The translations under genes were made by a program, and so were the position numbers. Below are positions 46,596 to 56,938 of a DNA stretch of 64,000 bases, piece by piece. Every line of letters starts with the position of its first letter. The first letter of the stretch is position 1. Below the pieces are notes generated by a model. It made no database searches and was not told where the DNA came from. It saw only the letters and a list, made by a program, of their open reading frames with translations. The DNA comes from Odiellus spinosus (taxonomy: Eukaryota; Arthropoda; Arachnida; Opiliones; Phalangiidae), in the NCBI GenBank assembly GCA_963920705.1, contig OY987233.1:6438001-6502000 (forward strand), written 5' to 3'.

Positions 46596-46977
46596 CAAAA
46601 GTCTATCCTTTTTTGTCCATAAAAGTAAACAACGCCCCGTAGCTTAATACTATCAGCAAACGCCCAGGTAAACGTACTAGCCCATTACTTAAAAAGTCAT
46701 CACCCATGTCTGGCTCGAGTGATTTGGACTCTTCCTCGATATTTTGAGTCGGCAGAGAGGGACGGAATTTAGGCGGGCCGCGCTTGGCTATATTGTCTTC
46801 CCTCCTAACTCCGAAATTTCTCCAAAGAGCGGCGCTTCCACCGTTCACTATTTACACCGACTGCGGCCGCTAGAGTGTCTCGAATCAGAATCTGCCGGTA
46901 CATTTACACGAACCGTTGCTGATAGTATTAAGCTATGGGCGTTGTTTACTTTTATGGTATAAAATGATAGACTTTTG
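46596..46977. mobile_element. Fam4 MITE, full length, with 7-bp duplication
   Basis: CAAAAGTCTATCC to GATAGACTTTTG, 382 bp, inverted ends of about 60 bases. ATGCTAT flanks both sides (46589-46595, 46978-46984). This copy defines the element. Confidence 0.9.
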
Positions 46978-47039
46978 ATGCTATTAAAAACACTTATTTA
47001 AAATCTTACACACTCCTAGTTAAAATGACAAAAATATAC

Positions 47040-47610
47040 AAGTTTATTTTTGTTTCCACTTCATGATGATGACCTTAGAATTAAAGTGGAACGTAATTAA
47101 CGTATCAAGTACTTTCTCTAGATTCTAGAAAGAACTATTCCGTGCCCAGAACGCGTGAGAATCAACTGCAGGTTCTATAATCCCCAGTCGACCGTAGTGA
47201 TGATTAATTAAGAATTGCGAGAAATTTTAGTTTTCATTATTTTCGTTGAAAATTTACGATTAATTATGTCAGACGTACTGCCACATATTTTTAATTAACA
47301 CTCGAAATTAAAATTGAGTAGCATTTTCGGAAAGATCGTTAAAACCGATTCAAAATATATATACATATGTCATAGAACAAAATTACAGCGACAGTAAAAA
47401 TACATATTTTATAATCGCCATTTTAAAAAAAATTTAAATTAAAATTCCCCGCAATACTACGTCATCACTATGGTTACGTGATTTCGCTATTGTATAGAGC
47501 TTACATTGGATTCTCGAGCGTTCTGGAACTAGTGATAAGGTCGCTTTGGCGCGGACTTTTCCGTAAAAGTACTTAATCCAGAAAGTCAACAAACTTTCGT
47601 TAATGAACTT
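47040..47610. repeat. two Fam6 copies in inverted arrangement
   Basis: 47125-47230 reads Fam6 in reverse (CAGAACGCGTGAGAATCAAC, CGACCGTAGTGATGA). 47330-47605 reads it forward (ACGTCATCACTATGGTTACG, AAGGTCGCTTTGGCGCGG). The pair ends 25 bases before the acceptor of the receptor's leader exon. Confidence 0.65.
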
Positions 47611-47635
47611 GCATTTTTTTTTTTTCTTCTTACAG

Positions 47636-47732
47636 AAATCGAACTACTGCCAATATTTGGAGATGAGTTTAAGACAGTGGATTATCCCATACTCATTAAT
47701 CTATGAAACAAATCGTATTTTTAAATACAAAG
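47636..47732 (+). other. probable noncoding leader exon of the receptor gene
   Basis: A strong acceptor (a T/C run ending TTCTTCTTACAG at 47635) and a strong donor (AAAG|GTAAGATA, GT at 47733) bound a 97-base segment on the receptor strand. Spliced to 49543 it gives a leader in which an ATG at 47663 opens a 26-codon upstream ORF ending at 49553, and an ATG at 47703 opens a 20-codon one ending at 49575. No frame joins the receptor frame. As it has an acceptor it is an internal exon, so the first exon and promoter lie further upstream, perhaps outside the window. The assignment to this gene rests on order and strand only. Confidence 0.5.
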
Positions 47733-49542
47733 GTAAGATATGAACCAAGCTTTCAATAATTTTTACGTAGATACAATCAAAAATTTGTAGAAAAATATAT
47801 TAAAATTTAGCTAGCACGCACTTTTCCAAATTGTAAAATATCTCTCAGGCGACGCCTTGCCTTAAGTCTGGCGTAACGAATCGCGAAAATTCATTAAATA
47901 AGTACCTCGAGGCCAAATTCCAATTGCTATATCTTCTAATTTAACGAAGTCGTAATTAAATTAAAACGCCCTCTAGTGACGACGATGTAAAATGAGACTT
48001 TTGAATGCGAACAATATTTGGATATTTAAGGGTCTCCGTAGCGCCTCTAGAATAGAAAGTCTTACCTATTCCTTAATGAACTCGTGCAATTAAAGGATTA
48101 TATAATCCTTACACCATCTTTATAGGAACTGAATTATGCACGTACATTGCATCGATTGGTACCGAAATATCTTTCCTTTGTTGTGGTTTATATTTCGAGA
48201 AGTCCCGACACCATAAATATGTCTACGAGATTTGAAATCTTAACAGAATTTTAGAGGAATTGAAGATTTAATCATGGGGTATCTGAAGACTTATTAGATA
48301 TTTGAAAATTTATCGGGTATTTGAAGGTTTGAAGACTAAGAGATTGAAGATTTGAAAATTTAACCGGGATTTGGAACATTTTTTTAATGATTTTAAAATT
48401 TGTCCAGGATTTGAAGTTTTAAAACATTTTTTTAGGATTTGGAAGCTTTTTGCAGGATTTAGAAGCTTTTTCCATTATTTGAAAGCTTTTTTTCTAGGAT
48501 TTGGAAGCTTTTTTTCAGGATTTAGAAGCTTTTTTTCAGGATTTGGAAGCTTTTTTCAGGATTTGGAAGTTTTTTCAGGATTGGAAGTTTTTTCTCAGAA
48601 TTTGGAAGTTTTTACAGGATCTGGATGCTTTTTTCAGGATTTGGAAGCTTTTTTCAGGATTTGGAAGCTTTTTTCAGGATTTGGAAGCTTTTTGCAGGAT
48701 TTAGAAGCTTTTTCCATTATTTGAAAGCTTTTTTTCTAGGATTTGGAAGCTTTTTTTCAGGATTTAGAAGCTTTTTTTCAGGATTTGGAAGCTTTTTTCA
48801 GGATTTGGAAGTTTTTCAGGATTGGAAGTTTTTTCTCAGAATTTGGAAGTTTTTACAGGATCGGGATGCTTTTTTCAGGATTTGGAAGCTTTTTTCAGGA
48901 TTTGGAAGCTTTATTTTCATGATTTGGAAGCTTTTTTAAGGATTTTGAAGCTTTTTTCCAGGATTTAGAAACTTTTTGTTCATGATTTAGAAGATTTTGT
49001 CAGGATCTGAAAGCTTTTTTTCAGGATTTGGAAGGTTTATTAGTAATATGAAGTTTTTAAGGGATTTAAGATTTGAAAATTTAACCAACATTTGAAAGAT
49101 TTTTAAAAGAGTTTCAAGTTTTGTCCGGAATTGAAGAATTCAGAATTTGAAGATTTTAAAAGATTTACTAGTGATTTGAATTTAATTTCTTGGCTATCTG
49201 AAGGATTTAAAAAATTGTTGGGTATTTTAAAGATTTAAAAATTTGTTCTGGATTTGAAAGATTTGAATTTGTTCTGAATTTCAAAGATTTAAAATTTGTT
49301 GAGTATTTGAAAGGTTTGAATATTTGAAAAATAATGATATTAGCAAATTATATATTGAATAAATTAACTCTTGTACAAATAGGCCTATAGTAGTATATTA
49401 TTTTGAAAGCATTCCTTTACGAAACAACCCCCTTTCAACCGTGTTGATTAAATTTCCCAATCCATGTACGGCTGATATATTAACTCCAATATCCTTATTT
49501 TCGTTCCCATTTTCATTCAATTATTCTTTTTTCCCCCCACAG
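47733..49542 (+). other. inferred intron in the receptor 5' leader
   Basis: The inferred intron runs from GT at 47733 to AG at 49541-49542. About 1 kb of it is the 20-bp GGATTTGGAAGC minisatellite listed separately; the remainder has no recognisable feature. Confidence 0.45.
48280..49330. repeat. 20-bp minisatellite with 242-bp higher-order period
   Basis: AGGATTTGGAAGCTTTTTTC units fill most of the inferred receptor intron. A block of about ten units starting at 48452 recurs at 48694 with the same irregular units in the same order. The Phe/Gly-rich frames here are repeat artefacts. Confidence 0.9.
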
Positions 49543-49605
49543 GAATGGTATGAAAAGGATATATCAATATATTGAAAAATATTTCACGTATAACCGAGGC
49601 ACGTA
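49543..49605 (+). other. 5' UTR part of receptor coding exon, with 3' splice site
   Basis: A pyrimidine run (TTCTTTTTTCCCCCCACAG, ending 49542) is a near-ideal splice acceptor 63 bases before the start codon. The segment holds an ATG at 49550 opening an 18-codon upstream ORF whose TAA (49604-49606) overlaps the receptor ATG as TAATG. A second ATG at 49545 is followed two codons later by TGA. This suggests control by reinitiation; it is inferred from sequence only. Confidence 0.7.
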
Positions 49606-51210
49606 ATGACGTCAGCGTCGGCAACAATGGGCGCCGAATGCGGGGGCGATTTGGCTTCGAACATCAGCGACCTCCTTTTGAACATCATTTGCAAGAAGAC
49701 AGACCTCGGTAACTCAACCGCGAGTTTAAACTTCAACGAAACTTTGATGATGTCTCGCGAAGACCCTGTTGATCAACGTATGATCGAATTCCGCGATCAG
49801 AGTCGTTTCTGGATCCAGCGCGTCTTGGTTCCTTTGGTTATGATCATCGGCGTCATCGGTAACTCGGTAACTATCTTTATAATGACCAGAAGACGCATGA
49901 GGTCTTCGACTAACATTTACTTAGCGGCGTTAGCTATTTTCGATATGTTGTATCTCGTGTTTACCTTCGCGTTGTCCATCGCTCATTACCCTCGGTCTCG
50001 AAGCGCCGAATACTATTTCTACTGGCGACTTAGACCGTTCGCTCTCATGTTAACCGACGCTTGTAGCAACACTTCGGTCTGGTTAACGGTTACCTTTACC
50101 TTCGAGAGATACATCGTCGTAAGTCATCCAATTCGGGGTAAAGTTCTGTGCACGGAATCGCGAGCTAAGAAGGCCATTATGTTTGTGGCTTTGTTTTGTT
50201 TCACTTGCACCTTGCCGACACCTTTCGAATGGACTATAGTCGAGGAAACTGACCCTAAAACCAACTCCACCATTATCAGAGACCTGTATTCCGATCTGGG
50301 TAGCAATAATTTGTACAAGACGATTTATTATTGGTTCACGGTTGTCGTATTTATCTTCATTCCTTTCATATTGCTAGCGATTTTTAACTCGTTCCTGATT
50401 AGGTCCGTACATTTATCGAAAAAGACGCGTAAAACCATGACCAGTCGTCGAGATTCGGCTCGAGATTCGTCGACTCAAGAGAATAAGATCACTGTCATGT
50501 TGATAGCGGTGGTGATATTGTTTTTCGTTTGCCAATTGCCAACGGCGGTAATATTATTGTACGATACTTTCACGGAAATCGACGATAAGACCAGTATGGG
50601 AGTGTTTATATTAGGGTTTGGGAACGTGGCTAACTTTCTAGTGGCCGTAAACGCCGCCGGCAATTTCTTGTTGTATTGTTTACTAAGTCAAAAGTACCGG
50701 CGTACTTTTTTACAAACATTTTGCCCTTGTCTTAAGGGCAAAATTACGAGACTACATTCGGTTTATCAACACACAGTTTACAGTAACGTCGAGAGTAGTA
50801 GTAGCCCATTAGCTAAAAGGAGGTCAAATTCGCGTACCAGCGTCGAACAACTCACTCTGGAAAAGATTAGTTTAGACGCTCGCGATGATTGTTCGGCTCT
50901 CCCGTTGACCATAGCGACGACCGAAACGAAATCGATTTCTTTCGACGAAACCGCTAATAACTCCCAACTGATTCGTAGCCCATCAAAATACTCGCCGCCA
51001 CCACCCGGTAGTCGTGGCTTACCACCGATCGTCAAGAAAAAACGCTTCTCAAACGTCATTCTCGATAAATTGCGACGTAAATCTTGCTCCGAGAACGAGG
51101 AATCTTCGCAGAATTGGTGCAATTCGAATCGCGAAAAGATTCTAGTTCGATCTGTTTCGGAAAAATGGCCCACATTGGCGACGCGTAATAAAGCCAATAA
51201 CTTTGATTAA
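49606..51210 (+). CDS. FMRFamide-receptor-like neuropeptide GPCR (rhodopsin class)
   Basis: The 534-residue protein is a seven-helix plasma-membrane receptor, presumably for a short neuropeptide. The N-terminus (1-70) has three N-glycosylation sites (N19, N36, N44) and no clear signal peptide. TM1 holds GVIGN (82-86) and TM2 holds LAIFD (109-113). TM3 ends in ERY (167-169) followed by HP, a DRY variant. TM6 has CQLP (309-312) where most rhodopsin-class receptors have CWxP. TM7 ends in NFLLY (353-357) in place of NPxxY. Helix 8 is followed by Cys373/Cys375, likely palmitoylated, and a long basic, Ser/Thr-rich tail (376-534) with a proline-rich stretch near 464-477. Position 3.25 is Arg143 and the second outer loop has no cysteine, so the usual disulphide is absent. 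The TDACSNTSVWLTV segment and the FLLYCLLSQKYRRTF end match the FMRFamide-receptor-like group as I know it. The ligand cannot be told from sequence. The ATG is the first in this frame after the 3' splice site at 49542. The CDS has more CpG and GC than its surroundings. Confidence 0.93.
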   Translation: MTSASATMGAECGGDLASNISDLLLNIICKKTDLGNSTASLNFNETLMMSREDPVDQRMIEFRDQSRFWIQRVLVPLVMIIGVIGNSVTIFIMTRRRMRSSTNIYLAALAIFDMLYLVFTFALSIAHYPRSRSAEYYFYWRLRPFALMLTDACSNTSVWLTVTFTFERYIVVSHPIRGKVLCTESRAKKAIMFVALFCFTCTLPTPFEWTIVEETDPKTNSTIIRDLYSDLGSNNLYKTIYYWFTVVVFIFIPFILLAIFNSFLIRSVHLSKKTRKTMTSRRDSARDSSTQENKITVMLIAVVILFFVCQLPTAVILLYDTFTEIDDKTSMGVFILGFGNVANFLVAVNAAGNFLLYCLLSQKYRRTFLQTFCPCLKGKITRLHSVYQHTVYSNVESSSSPLAKRRSNSRTSVEQLTLEKISLDARDDCSALPLTIATTETKSISFDETANNSQLIRSPSKYSPPPPGSRGLPPIVKKKRFSNVILDKLRRKSCSENEESSQNWCNSNREKILVRSVSEKWPTLATRNKANNFD

Positions 51211-51520
51211 TTAAGTAATCAAATGACGATGATAAGTCTTCACCGTTAATTGTGTGGTGTATTTAATAGTTACCTATATGTATAACTATAGATTAAACTT
51301 TACGTACTACCGTTAGAATACTCGGGATGGTAGCCAATGAGGAACCGTTTTCATTTTTGATGATATTTTTGTTTTCACTATTATACTTGAGTATTTTTAA
51401 TGATATCCCTATAAATAGTCAAATCTATTTCCCTTATAGACAAATTATATTTTGAGGACCCCACAGGGGCAATAATAAAATCCTCGGCATTCCAATCTGA
51501 AATTTAATTACCCGAAAACT
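51211..51520 (+). other. receptor 3' UTR with candidate poly(A) signal
   Basis: Following the TAA stop there is AT-rich sequence with an AATAAA hexamer at 51474-51479, about 265 bases downstream. The 20-bp minisatellite begins soon after, so the transcript probably ends here. Confidence 0.45.
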
Positions 51521-51529
51521 CATTGAATG

Positions 51530-52200
51530 CCCCAAGAACCCATTTAAGTACTTGAAAACACATTTAAGTACTAGAAAACACATTTAAGTACTAGAAAACC
51601 CATTGAAGTACCCAAGAACCCATTAAGTACCCGAAAACCAATTGAAGTACCTGAGAAGACCCAATAACTCATTGAATTACACGATAGCCCATAAAATTAC
51701 CCTAAAACCCAGTGAAATACCGGAAAACCCATTGAAGTACCGGAGAACCCATTAAAGTACCCCAAAACCCATTTAAGTACCCATAACCCATTGAAGTACC
51801 CAAAAACAAATAGAAATACCCTAAAACCCATTGAAGTAGCCGAAAACCCATTGAAGAACACAAAAACCATTGAAGAACATGAAAACCCATTGAAGTACCC
51901 GATAACCCATTGAAGTACACGAAAACCAATTTAAATACCCGAAACCCCATTGAAGTACCCGAAAATTCATTGAAGTACCCGAAAATTCATTGAAGTACCC
52001 GAAAATTCATTGAAGTACCCGAAAATTCATTGAAGTACCCGAAAATTCATTGAAGTACCCGAAAATCCATTGAAGTAGCCCGGAAAACTCATTGAAATAC
52101 CCGAGAACCCATTGATGTACCCCAGAACCCATTGAAGTACACGAAACCCCATTGAATTACCCGATAACCCTTTGGAGTATCCTATAACCCATTGAATTAC
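51530..52200. repeat. 20-bp minisatellite downstream of the receptor
   Basis: CCCATTGAAGTACCCGAAAA repeats about 33 times, most regular at 51960-52070. Confidence 0.9.
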
Positions 52201-53440
52201 CTAAATTATTGACGTGAAACAACAAAATCTTGCTTAGAGAATTAGTCTCAGTCCTGAGGTACTTCATTTGGTTATTTCTTGTGGGCCAATCTACAATATA
52301 TTCCGCCTATGGAGTAGTAATAAATACAATCAGGTAGTTTTTAAAAAAATACTCGATATGCCTATATCATCTTCAGTGCAATCTTCTGTTTTAAAGATTA
52401 ATTACCATATCACTAGTCAATTAATAGCTTTGTCCAAGTTTATACTAGTCACTTAATGCAGTCAATTCAACCAAACGTGTGTATATATAATGTACGTATT
52501 GTAATTTAACCCTCTTTGACATTTCATGCATTTTTCTGATTCAACGTAGGATATATATATATATATACCGATATCCAGAAATATCTCATTTATTTTTAAT
52601 GTTCAAATATTCGTAAATTAAATCAATTAAGGATCGGACAATTGTCTAAATCGAGGTCAGCCAATCAACGACAAGTACGTCGTATAGTGACAGAATGATT
52701 GATTTGACCTTGGAATTGACTCGATTCGGGGCTTGTGAATTTGATCACACGTCAAGCTAGTGAATTAAAACTTACGCGTGACGTCAATTTCGGCTTACCC
52801 AATCAGGAAAGATCTTTTAATTTGTTCAAAAATGATCTAAATTGAAAATAATTTGACCACAAAATAGACCAAATAAGATAACATAAATTCAACAAAAGTG
52901 AACATAAACTTGTCCTCTTTTGTTGGATTCAGTTACCTATACCTTCTCATCCTTCTCACGTACACTCGTACAGTACCAGGATCTTTCTAGAGCTCCCAGG
53001 AATTGATAATAGTTGTTACTATTAGGTTCAAATCAACTGATTCAATGACAAATGTCCGACCCTTTGAAAACAGAAGTCGATAGACGTATAATTCTAGTAG
53101 CCCTGGCAAAAGTACAAGTAGTTTTTCGCGCTAAAGAAATATATCCTAGTTGATAATTAGTCAGTAATTATGATCTCAGGGTCTGTAATAAGCTATAGTA
53201 TTTGAATTATTAATATTCAAACTAAATTAAATTAGACTCTGTCCGTACATAAGCCGCATCCGCGTGAAATCACATTATTTTAGATACATTTTCCAATAGG
53301 TTGTGACGCGATTGCGTTAAAAATATAAAATTTTTATTTGGTTTGATTGGTTTAAAGTATTTTTCAACCCTTTTAAACTAGGCAATCATCAATTAACAGA
53401 CATTTTCGGCGCTACAGACCTATTACAAATGGTAATAAGA
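52201..53440. other. nothing recognised
   Basis: 1.2 kb of AT-rich spacer between two minisatellites, with a short (AT)n at 52551-52566. No exon supported. Confidence 0.4.
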
Positions 53441-54135
53441 TGAGGTGGGTCCTCCATATAAATTTGTGGTCTGTGTAAGGGATTTTCTCTAAAGATGTGG
53501 GCTCTTTAGGGGCATTTTACCTAAATATGAGAGCTGTATGGAGATATTCTTAAAGGTGTCGGCTAATTATGGATATTTCCCTAAATATGTGAGCTGATTA
53601 GGGAGGTCCTCTCTTCCTTAATGTGAGGAATTCTTTCAAAAGATGACAATGGTCATATCTTTATAGTTTTGTCAGGTTTTCCCTAAAGATATGAAAGGTA
53701 CTCTCTAAAGACGTATCGGGGTCTTCCCTAACTATATGGGGGTTTTCCCTAAGTATTTGGGGGTTTTCCCTAAGTATTTGGGGGTTTTCCCTAACTATAT
53801 GGGGGTTTTTCCCTAACTATTTGGGGGTTTCCTTAACTATATGGGGTTTTCCCTAACTATATGGAGGTTTCCCTAACTATATGGAGGCTTTCCCCTAACT
53901 ATATTGAGGTTTTTCCCTAACAATATGGGGGTTTTCCCTAATTATACGGGATTTTTGCTAACTATATGGGTTTTTCCCTAACTATATGGCAGTTTTTCCC
54001 TAAAGATATGAAGGTTCCACCCTAATTAAGTAGACCTATGGTTTTCACTACTAAAGATGTAAAGAATTCTTTCTAAAGGTATTTACAATTTTCCCTAAAA
54101 ATATTGGAATCCTTAAATATGTGGTATCTTTTCTA
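53441..54135. repeat. about 21-bp minisatellite
   Basis: TTTTCCCTAACTATATGGGG units, best kept at 53720-54000, with older variants on both sides. Confidence 0.9.
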
Positions 54136-54496
54136 AAATGCATGGTGGGTTATTAATAAAGATTGCATTGCAGGTAAAACGTTCCTCATTGGCTATCAAT
54201 CTCTAAAACAATCTATATATAATTCAATTGAAAATAATTTAGGTTTTAATTACTTCGAATATTACTGCACTATGACATAACTGACGATGTCGCGGTGTGA
54301 AAAGTGGATTACTATTATTAAATGGTGCGAAAACTAACCAAAAATGATCACCCCAAATTTATCCTAATTCAGAAAATATTCTCTTATAGTCCACGATGTC
54401 AATAATAATAATAACTGTAATAACTTGTTTTAGAGAATTCATAATAATATCTAGGGCATAGTATTTCGTTCCTGAATATATCTGTATAATTAACGC
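54136..54496. other. nothing recognised
   Basis: Spacer. Confidence 0.4.
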
Positions 54497-54862
54497 CAAA
54501 CGTCTATCACTTTATTCCATAAAAGTAAACAACGCCCCGTAGCTTAATACTATCAGTAAAGGTCCGGGTAAATGTACCGGCAGATTCTGATTCGAGACAC
54601 TCTAGCGGCCGCAGTCGGTGTTAATATTGAACGGAGAAAGCGCCACTCTGCGGAGAAATACAGGAGTTGGGAGGGAAGACAATATAGCCAAGCCCAGCCG
54701 GCCTAAATTCCGTTCCTCTCTGCCGACTCAAAATATCGAGAAAGAGTACAAATCACTCGAGACAGACAGGGGTGATGACTTTTTTGGCTAGCTGACCCTT
54801 TGCTGATAGTATTAAGATACGGGGCGTTGTTTACTTTTATAGTATAAAGTGATAGACTTTTG
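54497..54862. mobile_element. Fam4 MITE, full length
   Basis: CAAACGTCTATCACTTTATT to GATAGACTTTTG, 366 bp. The flanks TTAACGC and TTAACAC agree in six of seven bases, fitting the 7-bp duplication of the 46.6-kb copy. Confidence 0.85.
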
Positions 54863-55403
54863 TTAACACACAAACTGAAACCTTGATTGTTCGTTGCTCA
54901 ACGTGTTAAATTTATCACCGAAAGATGTTCAAAAGATGTTTCAAACTATGTACCTATAATTGTACAAATGTTAACAAATACGCTAAGCCTAATTAGGTCT
55001 GAAAGAAAGATGTTGGTATAAACTCAGGTATTAGAAATATCACAACGTTTAATATTGTAATTGGGGCCTCCTTCTGTTAGGCATAGTTTATAAGAACTAC
55101 ATTTTGTTCCCTTAATTTAATATTGTGTATTAATACGACCCAACACACTCCTGAACAAAATTTATCCAAAAATTTATATACAGAATCAGCACATGATTTA
55201 GGGGGAAGCAAGGCCCGAGAATTTTTTCTCTGGCCCTTATTTTAGACACGATTTTCTTGACTTCTAGGGCAATCAGAACTATTTCCTCACTTGGTAATGG
55301 AATTACAAGTTTTTATTTTAAAACAGTTTTATCAAGACGTTGATGAATACATTGGAATCATTGTAATCTTTCGATAGCATTGTTAAATTTGTTGCTAAGT
55401 CAT
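54863..55403. other. nothing recognised
   Basis: Spacer containing another CGCTAAGCCTAATTAGG word at about 54982. Confidence 0.4.
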
Positions 55404-55766
55404 TTAAAGGGAGATTCCTTATCCTTTAAATAAGCCTAATCCACCAGTAAAAAAATATTACAAACAAATATTAAACTAGAAATAAATTTTAAACTTACCC
55501 GGAAAATAGGCTTAGCTGGATTCATGGAGATTCTGAATTTCTTCGCATTGAAGGGTCAGCGACCAATCAGCAAAGGCTATTTGTTAAGGTGAGATCTCCT
55601 TTAGACTTGCAATAACATTCGATTGGTCGCTGACTCATCAATGCGAAGAAATTCAGAATCTCCATGAATCCAGCTAAGTCCATTTTCCAGATAAGTTTTT
55701 AATCTCTAGTTTAATATTTGTTTATAATTTTTGTTACTGGTGGATTAGGTTACATTCTCCCTTTAA
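55404..55766. mobile_element. Fam1 MITE with shortened arms
   Basis: TTAAAGGGAGATTCCTTATC to TTACATTCTCCCTTTAA, 363 bp, with TTAA edges. Both arms lost the segment next to the tip, but at different points. Confidence 0.8.
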
Positions 55767-55855
55767 ACATGCAACGTTTAATTGGAGGCCCCATATTTAC
55801 AGTTTATTGTCACTAAACCGATATAGAGCTATTAACAAATGGATACGTATCAGGT

Positions 55856-56112
55856 TTTACTAAATTACTCTTAGCTGCATTCATGTAGATCCTGAATTTC
55901 TTACATCGATGAATCAGAAACCAATCGAATGTTATTAGTCTCAAGAATATCTCGCCTTAACGACGGGCCTTTGATCATTGGTCGCTGACCAATCAAAGCG
56001 AAGAAATTCAGGATCTCCATGAATCCAGTTAAGCCTATTTTCAGGGTAAGTTTTAAATTAATTTCTAGCCTATTTAATCGAAAAGGAATCGATAAAAAAA
56101 TCACTTGTTTTT
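55856..56112. mobile_element. Fam1 MITE, both tips lost
   Basis: ACTCTTAGCTGCATTCATGT through the core to ATCGATAAAAAAATCACTTG. Confidence 0.7.
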
Positions 56113-56430
56113 AGTTTAGCTTAGACTGTCGTTTAAACATAAATTTTTGTTGATAAGTGTCCATTTAATTAAAGTTCTCGGTTGAAAAAATTCTCTGATA
56201 AATATAAAATTAATTGTACAAATTCCCATATCACCGAGTTACTAGAGCTTCGAATATACGCTAAGCCTAATTCCCAAGACCTTCATTATAATGAAACAAT
56301 GTTTAAATATATCTTTCGTCACAACTAAAAATAATATGCGGTTCGTTTTCTAAGTATCAGTGTTAATTAGGTTAATTGAAATAAAAAGTAAATATAAAAT
56401 AATTTTATTTATTTATTTTTTTTAATTTAG
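56113..56430. other. nothing recognised
   Basis: AT-rich spacer; it ends in the acceptor of the candidate exon at 56431. Confidence 0.4.
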
Positions 56431-56519
56431 ATGTAGATTTAGATTCCCGGTTCCCAGTCCTTAGTGTATTGTTATCAAAGTCAACATCGTTCCATTTGGT
56501 CATCAAGAAAATAATTCAG
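56431..56519 (+). other. candidate penultimate exon of an unknown gene
   Basis: An acceptor (TTTTTTTTAATTTAG, ending 56430) and a donor (CAG|GTATGTATACC, GT at 56520) bound 89 bases. One frame is open for 29 codons (VDLDSRFPVLSVLLSK and on to KKIIQ), entering after two bases and leaving in phase 0. The product is not recognised. It pairs with the candidate terminal exon 126 bases downstream. Confidence 0.25.
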
Positions 56520-56644
56520 GTATGTATACCTTCAAATGACTTTAGAAATTTCAATGATAATTACTTAAACATAAGTCAAAATTAATTTATCATTTATAAT
56601 TTAATGATTTAGATATTTATGTTATGTGTTTAATATTTTTACAG

Positions 56645-56665
56645 AAATCAACAACTATAATATGA
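56645..56665 (+). other. candidate terminal coding piece paired with 56431-56519
   Basis: The acceptor TTTAATATTTTTACAG ends at 56644. In the phase set by the preceding candidate exon it adds six residues (KSTTII) and a TGA. Short exons of this kind arise by chance in AT-rich DNA, so confidence is low. Confidence 0.2.
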
Positions 56666-56824
56666 GTTAGTTTTTCTAAATAAGCTAAAACTATGAATTT
56701 CAAAAATGAAATATTAGCATAATCATATACGAAATTCTTCGCAATATTACAACATTAACATAAAAAGAACAAGATGGTCAAGCCCAAAGTAGCTACACAT
56801 CTGATGGCTGAAAAACGCCATTCC

Positions 56825-56938
56825 CACATTTCCTTTGCCATATTCCCTTTGCCGCATTCCCTTTGCCGCATTTCTTTTGCCACATTCCCTTTGGCGCATA
56901 CACTTTGCCGCATTTCCTCTGCCACATTCCCTTTGTCA
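56825..56938. repeat. 14-bp minisatellite, eight units
   Basis: CATTCCCTTTGCCG units with few changes. They create a His/Phe-rich frame on + and a Lys/Glu/Gly frame on -, both artefacts. Confidence 0.85.

Noticed and set aside
48371-48939. Phe/Gly-rich frames of 117, 104 and 67 residues
   Set aside because: Three overlapping frames of the same 20-bp array inside an inferred intron.
50778-51197. 139-residue minus-strand frame within the receptor
   Set aside because: Antisense shadow of the receptor tail.
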